This document shows, one piece after another, positions 19,670 to 28,669 of a stretch of DNA of 47,062 bases (the first letter of the stretch is position 1; the number at the start of each line of letters is the position of its first letter). The stretch is taken from NCBI RefSeq assembly GCF_000971275.1, contig NZ_LAPV01000124.1, positions 1-47,062 of the forward strand, given 5' to 3'. The translations under genes were made by a program, and so were the position numbers. The notes under the pieces are model-generated. The model was not told the DNA's origin and searched no databases. It worked only from the letters and a program-made list of their open reading frames with translations. The stretch comes from Devosia psychrophila. GTDB lineage: Bacteria > Pseudomonadota > Alphaproteobacteria > Rhizobiales > Devosiaceae.

Positions 19670-20731
19670 ATGCAACTCGAAGCGTTCAAATCCGCTCGCA
19701 TTCTCATTGTGACCGACGCCTGGCGTCCGCAGATCAACGGCGTGGTCCGCACTCTTGAAAGTGTCGGCAAGACACTGGTCGAGGCGGGCCATGAGGTCCA
19801 CTATCTGACACCTGAGCGGTTCTGGACCGTTCCTGTGCCGACCTATCCCGAAATAAGGCTGTCGCTGGCCACCGGCAGCGCCGTGGCAAAACAGATCCGC
19901 GCCATTGAGGCCGATCATATCCACATCGCGACGGAAGGGCCGCTGGGTCTGTTGGCACGGCAATATTGCATCGACCGGCAGCTCGGCTTCACCACCAGTT
20001 TCCACACACGTTTCGCGGAATATCTGGCCATGCGCATGCCGGTGCCGCAGGATTGGACCTATGGTTATCTGCGCTGGTTCCATAGCGCTGCCGCCCGCAC
20101 CATGGTGCCGACTCCCTCTTTGCGTGATGATCTGCTGGCGCGCGGCTTCAGCAATCTCACGCTGTGGAGCCGGGGGGTCGATGGCAATCGTTTTCGCCCC
20201 GGCCCCAAGACCTGGTTCGTGGACTTGCCCGGGCCGCATTTGCTGCATGTCGGCCGTGTTGCCGCCGAGAAGAACATCGAGGCTTTCCTCAAGCTCGACA
20301 TTGCCGGCACCAAGATCGTGGTTGGCGACGGACCCGACTGTGCCCGCCTGATGCGTGCCTATCCCGAGGCAGTGTTCCTCGGCTATCGTCATGGTGAGGA
20401 ACTGGGCGCGCTCTATCGCAGTGCCGATGTGATGGTGTTTCCCAGCCTCACCGACACATTTGGCAATGTCATTACTGAAGCGCTGGCATCGGGCACTCCC
20501 GTCGCTGCCTATCCGGTGACCGGACCGGTGGACGTACTCAGCGACCCCAAGGCCGGGTCGATGGATGCCGACCTCAATCTGGCGGTCGCGCGGGCATTGA
20601 CGCTCAAACGGGCCGACGCACGGGCGCATGGCGAACGCTTCACCTGGGCAGCCAGCGCGACGCAGTTTTTCACCGCACTCGAGCCCCTGCACGCGCCCCA
20701 GCACAAATTGCGCGCCTCCTCCGTACAATAA
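19670..20731 (+). CDS. glycosyltransferase family 4 (MgtA/SqdX/PimB-like)
   Basis: This 353-residue GT-B enzyme has an N-terminal acceptor domain, ILIVTDAWRPQINGVVRTLE (about 11-30), a signature of the sugar-lipid transferases related to plant SQD2, mycobacterial PimB and GDP-mannose-dependent MgtA. The C-terminal nucleotide-sugar domain has HVGRVAAEKNIEAFLKLD (K in the conserved phosphate-binding spot), VVGDGP and FPSLTDTFGNVITEALASGTPV (quoted in part: TDTFGNVITEALASG), the E-x7-E region in which this subfamily uses D at the first place. It probably glycosylates a diacylglycerol-type lipid. The upstream phosphoesterase is a likely functional partner. No clear Shine-Dalgarno sequence precedes the ATG (only GGTGCAGCC). 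Confidence 0.88.
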   Translation: MQLEAFKSARILIVTDAWRPQINGVVRTLESVGKTLVEAGHEVHYLTPERFWTVPVPTYPEIRLSLATGSAVAKQIRAIEADHIHIATEGPLGLLARQYCIDRQLGFTTSFHTRFAEYLAMRMPVPQDWTYGYLRWFHSAAARTMVPTPSLRDDLLARGFSNLTLWSRGVDGNRFRPGPKTWFVDLPGPHLLHVGRVAAEKNIEAFLKLDIAGTKIVVGDGPDCARLMRAYPEAVFLGYRHGEELGALYRSADVMVFPSLTDTFGNVITEALASGTPVAAYPVTGPVDVLSDPKAGSMDADLNLAVARALTLKRADARAHGERFTWAASATQFFTALEPLHAPQHKLRASSVQ

Positions 20732-20812
20732 CGTTGCAAACCGCCTTGCCTTGAAGGTCGATGCGAGTCACGAAAGACATCGGGCACTGATTTGCCCGGA
20801 GTTGATTTCCTC

Positions 20813-22006
20813 ATGCCTTCGGCACTTTCGCGCTCGGCCAGTCCCGAGCTGCGCGCCTCCATTTACCAGTTCACTGTCTATATTCCCGGGGGCGTAGCCT
20901 CGGTGTTTTTGGGCATCTGGCTCAGCGAACATGGACTGCCTGCCGACCAGATCGGCATTATCAACGCGCTGCCGACCCTGTGCCTACTGATGCTCAACAT
21001 CGTGGTCGGCCGGATTGCCGACAAGGCGGACGACTGGCGCACGGCATTGATCGTGATTTCTCTCCTTTCGGCGCTGGCGCCATTGCCCCTGTATTTTGTT
21101 TCGGAATTCTGGGGCATCCTATTAGTCTGGGCACTCTGCGCCACCAGCAACGGGTTGATCGCACCGGTCATTGACGCCGCCACAATGAGAATGACGCGCC
21201 GCAACGGTACCGACTTCGGTGCGGTCCGCGCCTGGGCCACGGTTGGTTACGTGTTCGCTGCCGGCGGCCTTGGCCTGTTCCTCAATGTGTTAGGTTCTGG
21301 AGCCTTCATTACCCTTTACGTGGCAACCGTGGTGGCGCGCGCTGGCCTTGCCTACCTGCTGCCCCGTTTCCGTTCACCGGCACTCAAGGCAACCCTTGCC
21401 AATGTACCCGGTGCGGAAACCAAGCCCAGCCGCCTCAGGGATTCGCTGCAGCTCTGGTTCGTATTGCCGCTGGTGGCCTTTGCGCTGGTCAACTCGAGCA
21501 ATGCAGTGCTCGGAGGCTTTGCTGCGCTGCTCTGGCATGAAAACGGCATTCCGAACTATTTTCTCGGACCCTTGCTGGGCATTGCCGCAGTGGGAGAAGC
21601 CATCCTGATGTTTGCGTGGCGGCGATTTGGCGGGCGGGTCACGGCCCGCAACATGATCCTCGTGGCTGCGGTGGCTGGCCTCGTCCGCTTCACCATAATG
21701 GCGTTCAATCCGCCGGTCGGGGTGCTGTTCCTGACCCAACTGCTGCACGCTTTCAGCTTTGGTATGGGTTACTTCGGCGTGGTGCATTTTATCGCCAACT
21801 GGACGAACGAGGAAAATGCCGCGGAGGCCCAAGGCTTTTTCAACATGCTCAACATGGGCGCCGCAATGCTGGCGCTGATCGTCTTTGGCGTGCTGGTCGA
21901 GCATTTTGGCAGCCAAGCCTTCTTCTACTCAACTCTTACCGCCCTCATCGCCATCGGCTGCGTGCTGGTGTCGCTGTATCTCAAGCCACCCAAGGACGCG
22001 CGGTGA
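20813..22006 (+). CDS. MFS transporter (MFS_1-like, phenylpropionate-permease type)
   Basis: This 397-residue transporter has twelve predicted membrane helices. It matches the PPP-type MFS pattern: YQFTVYIPGGVASVFLGIWLSEHGL at the N-terminus, NIVVGRIADKADDWRTAL in the loop between helices 2 and 3 (the G-x-x-x-D/R-x-G-like motif), RAWATVGYVFAAGGLG in helix 5 and SFGMGYFGVVHFIANW in the C-terminal half. Substrates of such proteins range from nucleosides to aromatic acids; nothing nearby fixes the substrate here. ATG 20813 has GGAG 11 bases upstream, while an earlier TTG (20792) is less likely. Confidence 0.85.
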   Translation: MPSALSRSASPELRASIYQFTVYIPGGVASVFLGIWLSEHGLPADQIGIINALPTLCLLMLNIVVGRIADKADDWRTALIVISLLSALAPLPLYFVSEFWGILLVWALCATSNGLIAPVIDAATMRMTRRNGTDFGAVRAWATVGYVFAAGGLGLFLNVLGSGAFITLYVATVVARAGLAYLLPRFRSPALKATLANVPGAETKPSRLRDSLQLWFVLPLVAFALVNSSNAVLGGFAALLWHENGIPNYFLGPLLGIAAVGEAILMFAWRRFGGRVTARNMILVAAVAGLVRFTIMAFNPPVGVLFLTQLLHAFSFGMGYFGVVHFIANWTNEENAAEAQGFFNMLNMGAAMLALIVFGVLVEHFGSQAFFYSTLTALIAIGCVLVSLYLKPPKDAR

Positions 22007-22130
22007 CCTGCCTAGTGGAGCTGATATCGGTGTTTGCATGCGGCAACTGCTATCCGACATCGCGCTGATCGCGGCGTAATCAGCGCCTTCTACGTTTGGA
22101 CGTCCCACGCCTGACGCGACCCAAAAAACA

Positions 22131-22153
22131 TGCGCTAGGGCGTGTCTAGCGCA
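22131..22153. repeat. palindrome in the 343-base gap after the MFS gene
   Basis: TGCGCTAG (22131-22138) and CTAGCGCA (22146-22153) flank a 7-base loop. The gap 22007-22349 holds no gene. Apart from this palindrome it has the GTTCACAGT direct repeats at 22228-22253 and an AT-rich part with several TTAACC/TTAAC words (22269-22320) close to the small gene at 22350. Just after the palindrome comes GGAGGGA followed by ATG TAA (22161-22166), a minimal start-stop with a strong ribosome site. Confidence 0.5.
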
Positions 22154-22227
22154 GGAGGGAATGTAATCCGAATCGGTAGGCTGAGAGCTTCTTTCCAAGT
22201 CGAGGCGAATGCACCGCTCTCCCCGTT

Positions 22228-22253
22228 GTTCACAGTGTTCACAGTGTTCACAG
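22228..22253 (+). repeat. tandem 9-bp direct repeats (GTTCACAGT)
   Basis: GTTCACAGT occurs at 22228-22236 and 22237-22245, with GTTCACAG at 22246-22253: nearly three head-to-tail units with no spacer. They lie about 100 bases upstream of the small gene at 22350. They could bind a regulator cooperatively or be a plain slippage repeat. Confidence 0.6.
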
Positions 22254-22349
22254 CCCAACGCTGGAACCGTTAACCCTTGGCTATAGCTAGGAACTCTGGC
22301 CATTAACCATAGTTATTAACAGGTCACCTACATTTCTCGGAGACTCGGG

Positions 22350-22532
22350 ATGGGCGACACTATTAATCTAAATGACGTGATTGGCCTTCAACGCCGCCGC
22401 GTTTCTAAGCTTTGGCTCGCGTATAAAATAGCGCGTGAACGAGCAGAAAAGCCTCAGAGCCTTGATGACGGTATAGCAGCAGGGAAGGCTTGGGCTACCT
22501 TCCTACATAAGTTTGAGTCCTCTCCCAAATAG
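22350..22532 (+). CDS. small hypothetical protein
   Basis: This 60-residue ORF, MGDTINLNDVIGLQRRRVSK at the N-terminus, has GGAG 7 bases before the ATG and an AT-rich upstream region with TTAACC words. The protein is soluble, basic in the first half (RRRVSKLWLAYKIARERAEK) and helical by appearance, with an acidic/alanine turn (DDGIAAGKAWATFLHKFE). I recognise no family. Codon use is somewhat more AT-rich than in neighbours (AAT, TCT, AAA, GTA), which may point to a recently acquired or weakly constrained gene. Confidence 0.5.
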   Translation: MGDTINLNDVIGLQRRRVSKLWLAYKIARERAEKPQSLDDGIAAGKAWATFLHKFESSPK

Positions 22533-22536
22533 CGTG

Positions 22537-22570
22537 CACAAACAAAACGACCCCGGTTTCCCAGGGCCGT
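22537..22570 (-). terminator. intrinsic terminator for the giant coiled-coil gene
   Basis: An imperfect 10-bp hairpin at 22547-22570 (ACGACCCCGG / CCCAGGGCCGT with two mismatches) is followed on the minus strand by TTTTGTTTG (22538-22546). It lies 20 bases after the stop of the minus-strand gene at 22590 and may also stop the small plus-strand gene. Confidence 0.7.
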
Positions 22571-22589
22571 CTTCATTCATGCAATCCGC

Positions 22590-25500
22590 TTAGTTCAATC
22601 GGCCGGCTGCGTGGGCGAGGGTGGTGTAGACTTTGCCGCGGTCGCTCAGGAGGTATTCGCGGGTCTCGGCGGCGGGCTGTGCGCCAGCGGCGGCGCGCTT
22701 CAGGAGCTGTTCGAACTCCGCCATATAGGCCTGTGCGGTGCGGGCGAATTCCGGATCGCGCTGCAGCTTCTTTCGGACGTCGTCATAGGTGCCCTGACCG
22801 CTCAGCGTATAGATGCGGCGTGAGAACACGTTTGACTCGCCAGCCTGATAGCGAGCCCAGGCATCGGCTAGCGCGCGATCGTCGATCGAGCGAGCGATCT
22901 CATCGGTCAGACCGGAGAGGCTCTGCTGTTGCGGCTGGGGCTGGGTGCTCTGCTGCTTGGCGGTGGCATTGCGCAGCACGTCGCGTAGCCATCCGCCGTC
23001 GGCGGCGGCCGTTGCCGGCTCGGCTTCCGCCTGAGCGGGCTCGGGCTGGCGCACAGGTTCCGGCTGACGGGCCGCCTCGGCCTGACGAACGGGCGCGGCC
23101 TGACGCACGGGTTCGGGCTGGCGCTCCACGGTGCGGATCGGATCGACCAGCGTCTGGCGAGCGGGCTCGGCACGATAGGTTTCGCGGGCCGGTTCCGGCT
23201 GGCGCGGCTGGTAGGCCGGAGCCTCGATGCGGTTTTCAACGCGCGGGGCAGGGCGCGGCGGGCGGCGATCGTTGAGGTCATGCGTGGCAGGCTGGCTGCG
23301 CACGATGGCGTTGAGTTCGCTGAGCGCTTCGATCTGCTCGGCCACCACGCGGCGCATGGCGGCGGCACTGGCGCGGGTTTCTTCGGGCAGTTCGTTGACG
23401 CCGCGGGCCAGTTCGGCGCGCGTTGCTTCAAGTTCGCTGCCCACTTCGCGCGCCGTCTCGCGCATGGCGCGGGCGGTGTCGTTGAAGCGCAGGGTGGCTT
23501 CCTCGATGGCGCGCTGCATTTCGGTAGCCATCTGCTGCTGGGCCTGCTGCAGGGCAGTAGAGGCGCGGCGGCTTTCGGCATCGGCAGCGGTGCGGAAGTC
23601 GCCCATTTTCTCGGTGACTTCGCCGGTGGTCTCGTCCAGCGTTTGGCGGAAGGTTCCAGTGGTGTCGTCCAGCGTCTGCCGGAACGTGCCGGTGGTCTCG
23701 TCCAGGGCACGTCGGAAGTTGCCGGTGTTGCTGGCGATGGCGTTGCGCACCGAAGCGGAGCTGTCGTTGATCGTCTCGGCCAGTGTGCTGGTGGTGGATG
23801 TCAGCACGTCGGTGACGCTGCTGGCCGTCGAGGACAGCATATCGCTGACACGGCTGGCATTGTCTTCCAGCGCGGAATTGACCTGCGCGGTCTGGTCGTT
23901 GAGGGCGAAGCGGACCGAGGAAGAAGTCTGGCTGAGGACAGCAGCGGCGGCGTCGGCGGCGCGCTGCACGGCACTGTCGACCTGATCGGCATTGGTCTGG
24001 AGGGCGTTTGTCACGGTGTTGGTCGAAGTTTCGATGGTCTCGACGATGGTGCCGGTGGTTGCGGTCAATGCCTCGTCCATGGCGCGGCGAGCGCCGATCA
24101 GGCGGCGTTCCGTGTCGTTGACCGTGTCGGCGATCGACTGGGCGAACATGCGCATGCGGCCATCGATATCGTCGGCGCGGGTGGCGAAGCTCTCGGCCAG
24201 CGCATCCATGGCGCCGCGGCGATCTTCCAGCGTCTGCAGGGCATTGTCGCCGTTAAGGGTGAGCGCCGTCGAAGCCTGAGACATCTGGGCGGCTTCGGCG
24301 TCGAGCTTGCCAAGGACCGAGGAGAATTCCTCGACCATGCCGCGGATGGTGGCCTGCAGTGCCTGCACGTGCTGGCTGACCATGGCGCCGGCCTGTTCGG
24401 TCTGGCCGATGGCGTCGCGCACGGTGCTCGAATAGGTCGAGGTCTGCTGGGCAACGCTGGTTTCGAGATTGGCGAGGTTGGCCGTCGACGCATCGAGCAC
24501 GCGCTGCAGCAGCAGGTTGCTGTCGTTGAGCTTGCCGAGTGCCGAAGTGACATCGGTGAGAATGCGCGAGGTGGACACCGCCATGATGGCTTCGGCTTCG
24601 CGGGCGTTCTCGCCCAGCGCATCGCGCAGCAGGTTGCCATGGCTGTTGAGCGCGCCCTGCAGCTGTGCCGATTTCTCGTTGACCAGATGAGCGAAGGCCG
24701 TGGTGTGCTGCTCGACCGACTGGTTGATGTCGGTGAGGCGGGCTTCGATGCTGGTAGCCGCACCAACGGCCTTGACCGTAATCAGCTCGTCGATATCGGT
24801 CGCTGCGGAGCGGATGTGCTCGAGCGCGGTGCGTACGGCGCCATCCATGCGATTGGCCGTGGCGGTGATATCGGAGACGATATTCTGGCTGGCAACGGTG
24901 ATGCGGGTGGCGATGGTTTCCTCGATGCGGTCGGCGCCGGCTTCGAGGTCGGTCATCGACTGGGTGATCGAGGTGTTGATCGAGGCGTTGAGGGCCGCCA
25001 GGCGCTCGGCCGTGATATCCGCACGGGCGGTGATGGCCTCGGGCAGGGAGCCCAGGCGCTTGTCGACCATTTCGGTGATGGCGTCGCGTGCCGATGTAAC
25101 GCCGGATTCAATGAGCTCGGCAGCTTTGCGCGCGCTTTCGCTGACGGTGCTGCTGGCCGCATCGATACGCGCCGTCATGCCGTGCTCGGCATCGGACAGG
25201 CGCGAGATGGCGTTGTCGAGGCCAGTGCCGAGATTGCTGTTGAGCTCGGATACCTTGTCGGCAATGCGCGAGGACATGGCATCGACGCGCTGGCCCATAT
25301 TGTCGGTTGCTTCGCGCAATGCGCCGTCGATCTTGGTGCGAGCATCTTCGCCCTGCAGAGCGATGGTCTCGGCCAGCTCGGCCGTGCGGAAGCCGATGGT
25401 TTCGCCTATCGACGAAGTATGGGTTGCCAACGTGTCGTTGAGCGCCTGGGTGCGCTGACCAAGGGCCTCCGACAGCTGCTGGGTGCGGGTGCCGACTGCC

Positions 25501-27911
25501 TGGGCCAGTTGCTGAGTGCCGCCATCGAGCGTGGTCCGGAACTCCATGGCGCGGGCGTCAAGTTCGCCGTGCAGCGCTACGGTGCGCTCATCGAGCTGGT
25601 TGACCAGCGTATCGATGCGGTCGCCAAGGCCGACACCAAGGATGCCGGTTCGCTCGTCCAGCTGGCTCACCAGCGCATTGGTGCGTTCATCGAGCTGGCT
25701 GACCAGCGTGCCGATGCGATCTTCGAGGCCAATCCCAAGTGAACCCGTCCGCTCATCGAGCTGGCTGACTAGGGCGCTGGTGCGTTCGTCGAGCTGGTTG
25801 GCCAGCGTTCCGGTGCGAGAATCGATCTCGAGCGACAGCGTTGTGGTTTTTTCCGAAAGCGTATCGGCGAGGCGCTGGGTGCGGCCGGCAATGGCCTGGT
25901 CGAAGGTGGTGGTGCTGCTGGTCAGGGTCGCGCCAAGCTCTTCGCTGCGTGCGCGGATCGCGTCGGTAAGTTCGGTGGTGCGGGCGACCAGCAGGTCATC
26001 GACAGCCGAGCTGCGGGCGTCGAGTGCCTCGGCGATGACGCCGGCATGGCCTTCCAGCGAGTCCGACATTTCGCGGGTGCGGTTGGTCAGGCTTTCGGTG
26101 ATTGCCTTGGTGCGGGCGCCCAGCACTTCGCCCAGTTCGCGGGTGCGTTCGGTGACGACGTCGTTGAAGCGGCCGGATTCTTCATTCAGGGCCATTTCAA
26201 GCACATTGGCGCGGGCGGCAAAGCTGGTGCCCTGTGCTTCGAGGCGGGCAATCAGTGTATCGCCCTTGTCGCCGATGACGCCGTCCAGCGTGTGCAGGCG
26301 GGTGTCGAGTATTGAGGCGATTTCACTCAAGCGGGCGTCAAACTGGCCCAGCGAATCCTGTCCGGCTGTAGCCAGCGTGATGCGGGCGCGCTCCGAGGTG
26401 TCGTCCAATGCGCCGTTGATTTCGAGCACAGCCGTCTGCAGGCGGCTATCCATCGCATTGAGCTGGATCGATACCGACTCGTCGAGCTGGCGGGTGAGGG
26501 CATTGAGCATGACCTCGGCTTCGCGCGAGCGGGAGGTAATGTCTTCGGCGATGCGTTGGCCGATCATGTCGAGGCCGCCGGTCACTTCGTGGCCGCGGTC
26601 ACGCAACTGATCCAGCAGCGAAGCTCCGCCGTCGGTCAACAGGGTAGAGAGACTTGCGGTGCGTTCGTCGAGCGCCGAGGTCAGCTCGCCGGTGCGCTGT
26701 TCGATCAGCCCGGCAATGGTCTGGGTGCGGTCTTCGAAGCTGCCGGTAAGGGCCGCCGTGCGTTCTTCGATGGCCTGGGTGCGCGAATCGATCGCCGAGG
26801 CGATCGAGATGGAGTGCGAATCGAGGGCATCGGTCAGCGAGGCAATGCGATGTTCTACGCCCGAATTCAGCTCGGCGGCGCGCTCGTCGAGCGCCTTGGT
26901 CATAGTGGCCGTCTTGTCGTCAAAAGACAGGGCCAGGCGGCCGGCGCTGTCGTCGAGGGCGCCCATGAAGTCGTTGGTACGGTTATCGACCAAGGATACA
27001 AAGTTCTCGGTGCGTTCGCCAAAGGTGTTGGTCAGCGTATTGCCGGCGGTTTCGAGCGCACGGGTCAGGTTGCCGCCGCTTTCGACGATGGTGCCGGCGA
27101 TGCGCTGGCTGATCATGTCGAGATCGAACACCAGGCCGGTATGGCTCTCGGTGATGGCTTCGCGGACGCGCTCGGTATTGGTCAGCACGCTTTCGCGCTG
27201 GCTGGCCAGTTCGGCGATCAGCGCACGCATGCGCGATTCATTGTCTGAGTAAGTGCGCTCGAGCGCGGTGACTTCGTTGTGGATCATCACTTCGAGCTCG
27301 CCAGCGCGCGACAGGGCGCGTTCGAGGCCATCGCCCAGCGCGTTGACTTCGCGGCGCACGGCTTGGCCGACCGAGGCGACCTTGTCGGCGGCAGTCACTT
27401 CAGGCTCGGCCAGACGCATTGCAGCCTGGGTAATCGAGGAGGCGGCGTTGCGCAGATCCTGCGCGCGGCGGAACAGGGTGGCGACGGCAAAAAAGCCCAT
27501 CACCGGAAGGAAAATGATGGCGATCAGGCCGATAAAATCGACGGTGCCGACGAACTGGCCCAAGTTGGCCATCTGCGGACCATAGCGCAGCCATGCGACC
27601 GTGCCGGAAACGGCAAGCCAGACCAGCGACAGCAAGACTGCGATCCAGGTCGGTGTGGCCGACGAGCGGCTCTGCAGGTTGTAGAGAATCTTCGAGGCTG
27701 GGAAACGATCGTCATTGGCGACAGGACCGGCCTGCTGGGCGATTTTGTCGGCCGCACGTAGGCGTTCCGAACGCGCCGTATCGGAGGCGCGGCGCTCGGG
27801 CGCCTTGTCCGGGGTACTATCGAGATTGAACACCGAATCCTTGAGAGCGTCTTCCACTGCCGAAAAGGCCAGCGCGGCAGGATCGTTATGGGGGGTCAGG
27901 TTCTTCGCCAT
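22590..27911 (-). CDS. giant coiled-coil membrane protein, growth-pole-ring (GPR)/TipN-like
   Basis: This is a 1773-residue protein. The N-terminus (1-87) is soluble; two TM helices follow (about 88-108, TWIAVLLSLVWLAVSG, and 124-147, DFIGLIAIIFLPVMG), then about 1300 residues of almost unbroken helical coiled coil made of short repeats such as LDERTxALxSQ, apolipoprotein-like in composition. A proline/arginine/glutamate-rich segment follows (about 1540-1650, many RQPEPVRQ repeats), and a compact C-terminal domain (about 1680-1773) starts near LTDEIARSIDDRALADAWAR. This layout is that of the large polar organiser described in Agrobacterium as growth pole ring protein and of TipN in Caulobacter. 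The ATG at 27909-27911 was chosen at the start of the conserved-looking region; 23 extra codons upstream look non-coding. It is divergent from an Hpt protein. Confidence 0.75.
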   Translation of the reverse strand: MAKNLTPHNDPAALAFSAVEDALKDSVFNLDSTPDKAPERRASDTARSERLRAADKIAQQAGPVANDDRFPASKILYNLQSRSSATPTWIAVLLSLVWLAVSGTVAWLRYGPQMANLGQFVGTVDFIGLIAIIFLPVMGFFAVATLFRRAQDLRNAASSITQAAMRLAEPEVTAADKVASVGQAVRREVNALGDGLERALSRAGELEVMIHNEVTALERTYSDNESRMRALIAELASQRESVLTNTERVREAITESHTGLVFDLDMISQRIAGTIVESGGNLTRALETAGNTLTNTFGERTENFVSLVDNRTNDFMGALDDSAGRLALSFDDKTATMTKALDERAAELNSGVEHRIASLTDALDSHSISIASAIDSRTQAIEERTAALTGSFEDRTQTIAGLIEQRTGELTSALDERTASLSTLLTDGGASLLDQLRDRGHEVTGGLDMIGQRIAEDITSRSREAEVMLNALTRQLDESVSIQLNAMDSRLQTAVLEINGALDDTSERARITLATAGQDSLGQFDARLSEIASILDTRLHTLDGVIGDKGDTLIARLEAQGTSFAARANVLEMALNEESGRFNDVVTERTRELGEVLGARTKAITESLTNRTREMSDSLEGHAGVIAEALDARSSAVDDLLVARTTELTDAIRARSEELGATLTSSTTTFDQAIAGRTQRLADTLSEKTTTLSLEIDSRTGTLANQLDERTSALVSQLDERTGSLGIGLEDRIGTLVSQLDERTNALVSQLDERTGILGVGLGDRIDTLVNQLDERTVALHGELDARAMEFRTTLDGGTQQLAQAVGTRTQQLSEALGQRTQALNDTLATHTSSIGETIGFRTAELAETIALQGEDARTKIDGALREATDNMGQRVDAMSSRIADKVSELNSNLGTGLDNAISRLSDAEHGMTARIDAASSTVSESARKAAELIESGVTSARDAITEMVDKRLGSLPEAITARADITAERLAALNASINTSITQSMTDLEAGADRIEETIATRITVASQNIVSDITATANRMDGAVRTALEHIRSAATDIDELITVKAVGAATSIEARLTDINQSVEQHTTAFAHLVNEKSAQLQGALNSHGNLLRDALGENAREAEAIMAVSTSRILTDVTSALGKLNDSNLLLQRVLDASTANLANLETSVAQQTSTYSSTVRDAIGQTEQAGAMVSQHVQALQATIRGMVEEFSSVLGKLDAEAAQMSQASTALTLNGDNALQTLEDRRGAMDALAESFATRADDIDGRMRMFAQSIADTVNDTERRLIGARRAMDEALTATTGTIVETIETSTNTVTNALQTNADQVDSAVQRAADAAAAVLSQTSSSVRFALNDQTAQVNSALEDNASRVSDMLSSTASSVTDVLTSTTSTLAETINDSSASVRNAIASNTGNFRRALDETTGTFRQTLDDTTGTFRQTLDETTGEVTEKMGDFRTAADAESRRASTALQQAQQQMATEMQRAIEEATLRFNDTARAMRETAREVGSELEATRAELARGVNELPEETRASAAAMRRVVAEQIEALSELNAIVRSQPATHDLNDRRPPRPAPRVENRIEAPAYQPRQPEPARETYRAEPARQTLVDPIRTVERQPEPVRQAAPVRQAEAARQPEPVRQPEPAQAEAEPATAAADGGWLRDVLRNATAKQQSTQPQPQQQSLSGLTDEIARSIDDRALADAWARYQAGESNVFSRRIYTLSGQGTYDDVRKKLQRDPEFARTAQAYMAEFEQLLKRAAAGAQPAAETREYLLSDRGKVYTTLAHAAGRLN

Positions 27912-28276
27912 ACTCTTTACAACTCTCGCGTCGGCTTCACAGCAACAAGGCGGACTATGGGAGTTGTCATGACTCCGCACCCGTTTCCGGTCGCATCGTC
28001 AAATGGAAACAATTCGATGCAATTGCCCCGCATCGTTCCCCCGCCCTCGCCGCCGCGCGCTGGTTCAAAGCTCATTAATACATTCAATTTTACGCAAACC
28101 GAGCGCTATCTTACCCAAAGGTTAATTTTTTGGGGAAGACGCGCCGTCACCTCAATCGAGCAAGCAAGGCGAAGGTGTGGCTTAATCAGCTGTTCACCCG
28201 GGCAATCTAGGCTGGTGGGGTGGTATTGCCCAGTTTTGTAACGGGCATGCGGACCACGTCAGACCAAGGAGCCGCC
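27912..28276. other. divergent intergenic region (365 bases) between the coiled-coil gene and the Hpt gene
   Basis: No gene is supported here. The middle (28070-28130) is AT-rich compared with the surroundings and contains TTAATAC and GGTTAATTTTTTGGGG, plausible promoter material for one or both divergent genes. I do not see a proper TTAA-N7-TTAA CtrA box. Confidence 0.5.
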
Positions 28277-28669
28277 ATGGCGTCGTCAGCAGTAACCGCC
28301 AAACAGGCCGAACCGACCCTCTATATGCGCTCGATGCGGCCGGTCGACCTAGTGCATCTGGCCAAGCAGTGCCTGGGCGACGAAAACCTGGAACTGGAAA
28401 TCCTGCGCCTATTCGACACCACGGTGAAAACCTATTTCGACCGGCTCGAACTGGCTGCCAACTACGACGATCTGGCGCTGAACCTGCATTCCATCAAGGG
28501 CGCCGCCAGCGGCGTCGGCGCCTGGACCATCGCGGATCTCGCCAAGGGTTGCGAAGCCGAACTGCAGGCCGGCCGTCCCCTGACCACCGAACGCATCGCC
28601 GACCTTGGCATCGCAGTGGAAGAAGTGCGGAGCTTCATCGCCCGCATGCTGAGCAACGAAGCGGCCTAG
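28277..28669 (+). CDS. Hpt domain histidine phosphotransfer protein
   Basis: This 130-residue single-domain phosphotransfer protein has the phospho-accepting histidine H71 in LHSIKGAASGVGA, the classical H-S/T-[ILV]-K-G-x-x-x-x-[VL]-G motif. The helices before it (YMRSMRPVDLVHLAKQCLGD, EILRLFDTTVKTYFDRL) and after it fit a four-helix Hpt bundle. Such proteins pass phosphate between receiver domains in multistep relays. ATG 28277 has AAGGAG 5 bases upstream; an in-frame GTG/ATG further up lacks this. The gene is divergent from the polar coiled-coil gene, so it may serve a polarity or cell-cycle relay, but no kinase or response regulator is adjacent. Its stop overlaps the stop of a convergent higA remnant by two bases. 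Confidence 0.9.
   Translation: MASSAVTAKQAEPTLYMRSMRPVDLVHLAKQCLGDENLELEILRLFDTTVKTYFDRLELAANYDDLALNLHSIKGAASGVGAWTIADLAKGCEAELQAGRPLTTERIADLGIAVEEVRSFIARMLSNEAA

Noticed and set aside
22228..22253. Replication iterons or a CRISPR-like array
   Set aside because: Only three 9-base units, no spacers, no replication or cas genes nearby.
22269..22320. CtrA binding box (TTAA-N7-TTAA)
   Set aside because: Two TTAAC words are present but the spacing is nine bases, not seven, so it does not match the full box.
23280..25742. Long plus-strand open frame (820 codons) antisense to the giant coiled-coil gene
   Set aside because: It is a shadow of the repetitive, GC-rich minus-strand gene: no ribosome site, glycine/arginine/histidine-rich composition and no recognisable domain.
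27888..28241. 117-codon plus-strand frame in the divergent gap before the Hpt gene
   Set aside because: It starts inside the coiled-coil gene's 5' end, crosses AT-rich promoter-like DNA and has no ribosome site or recognisable content.
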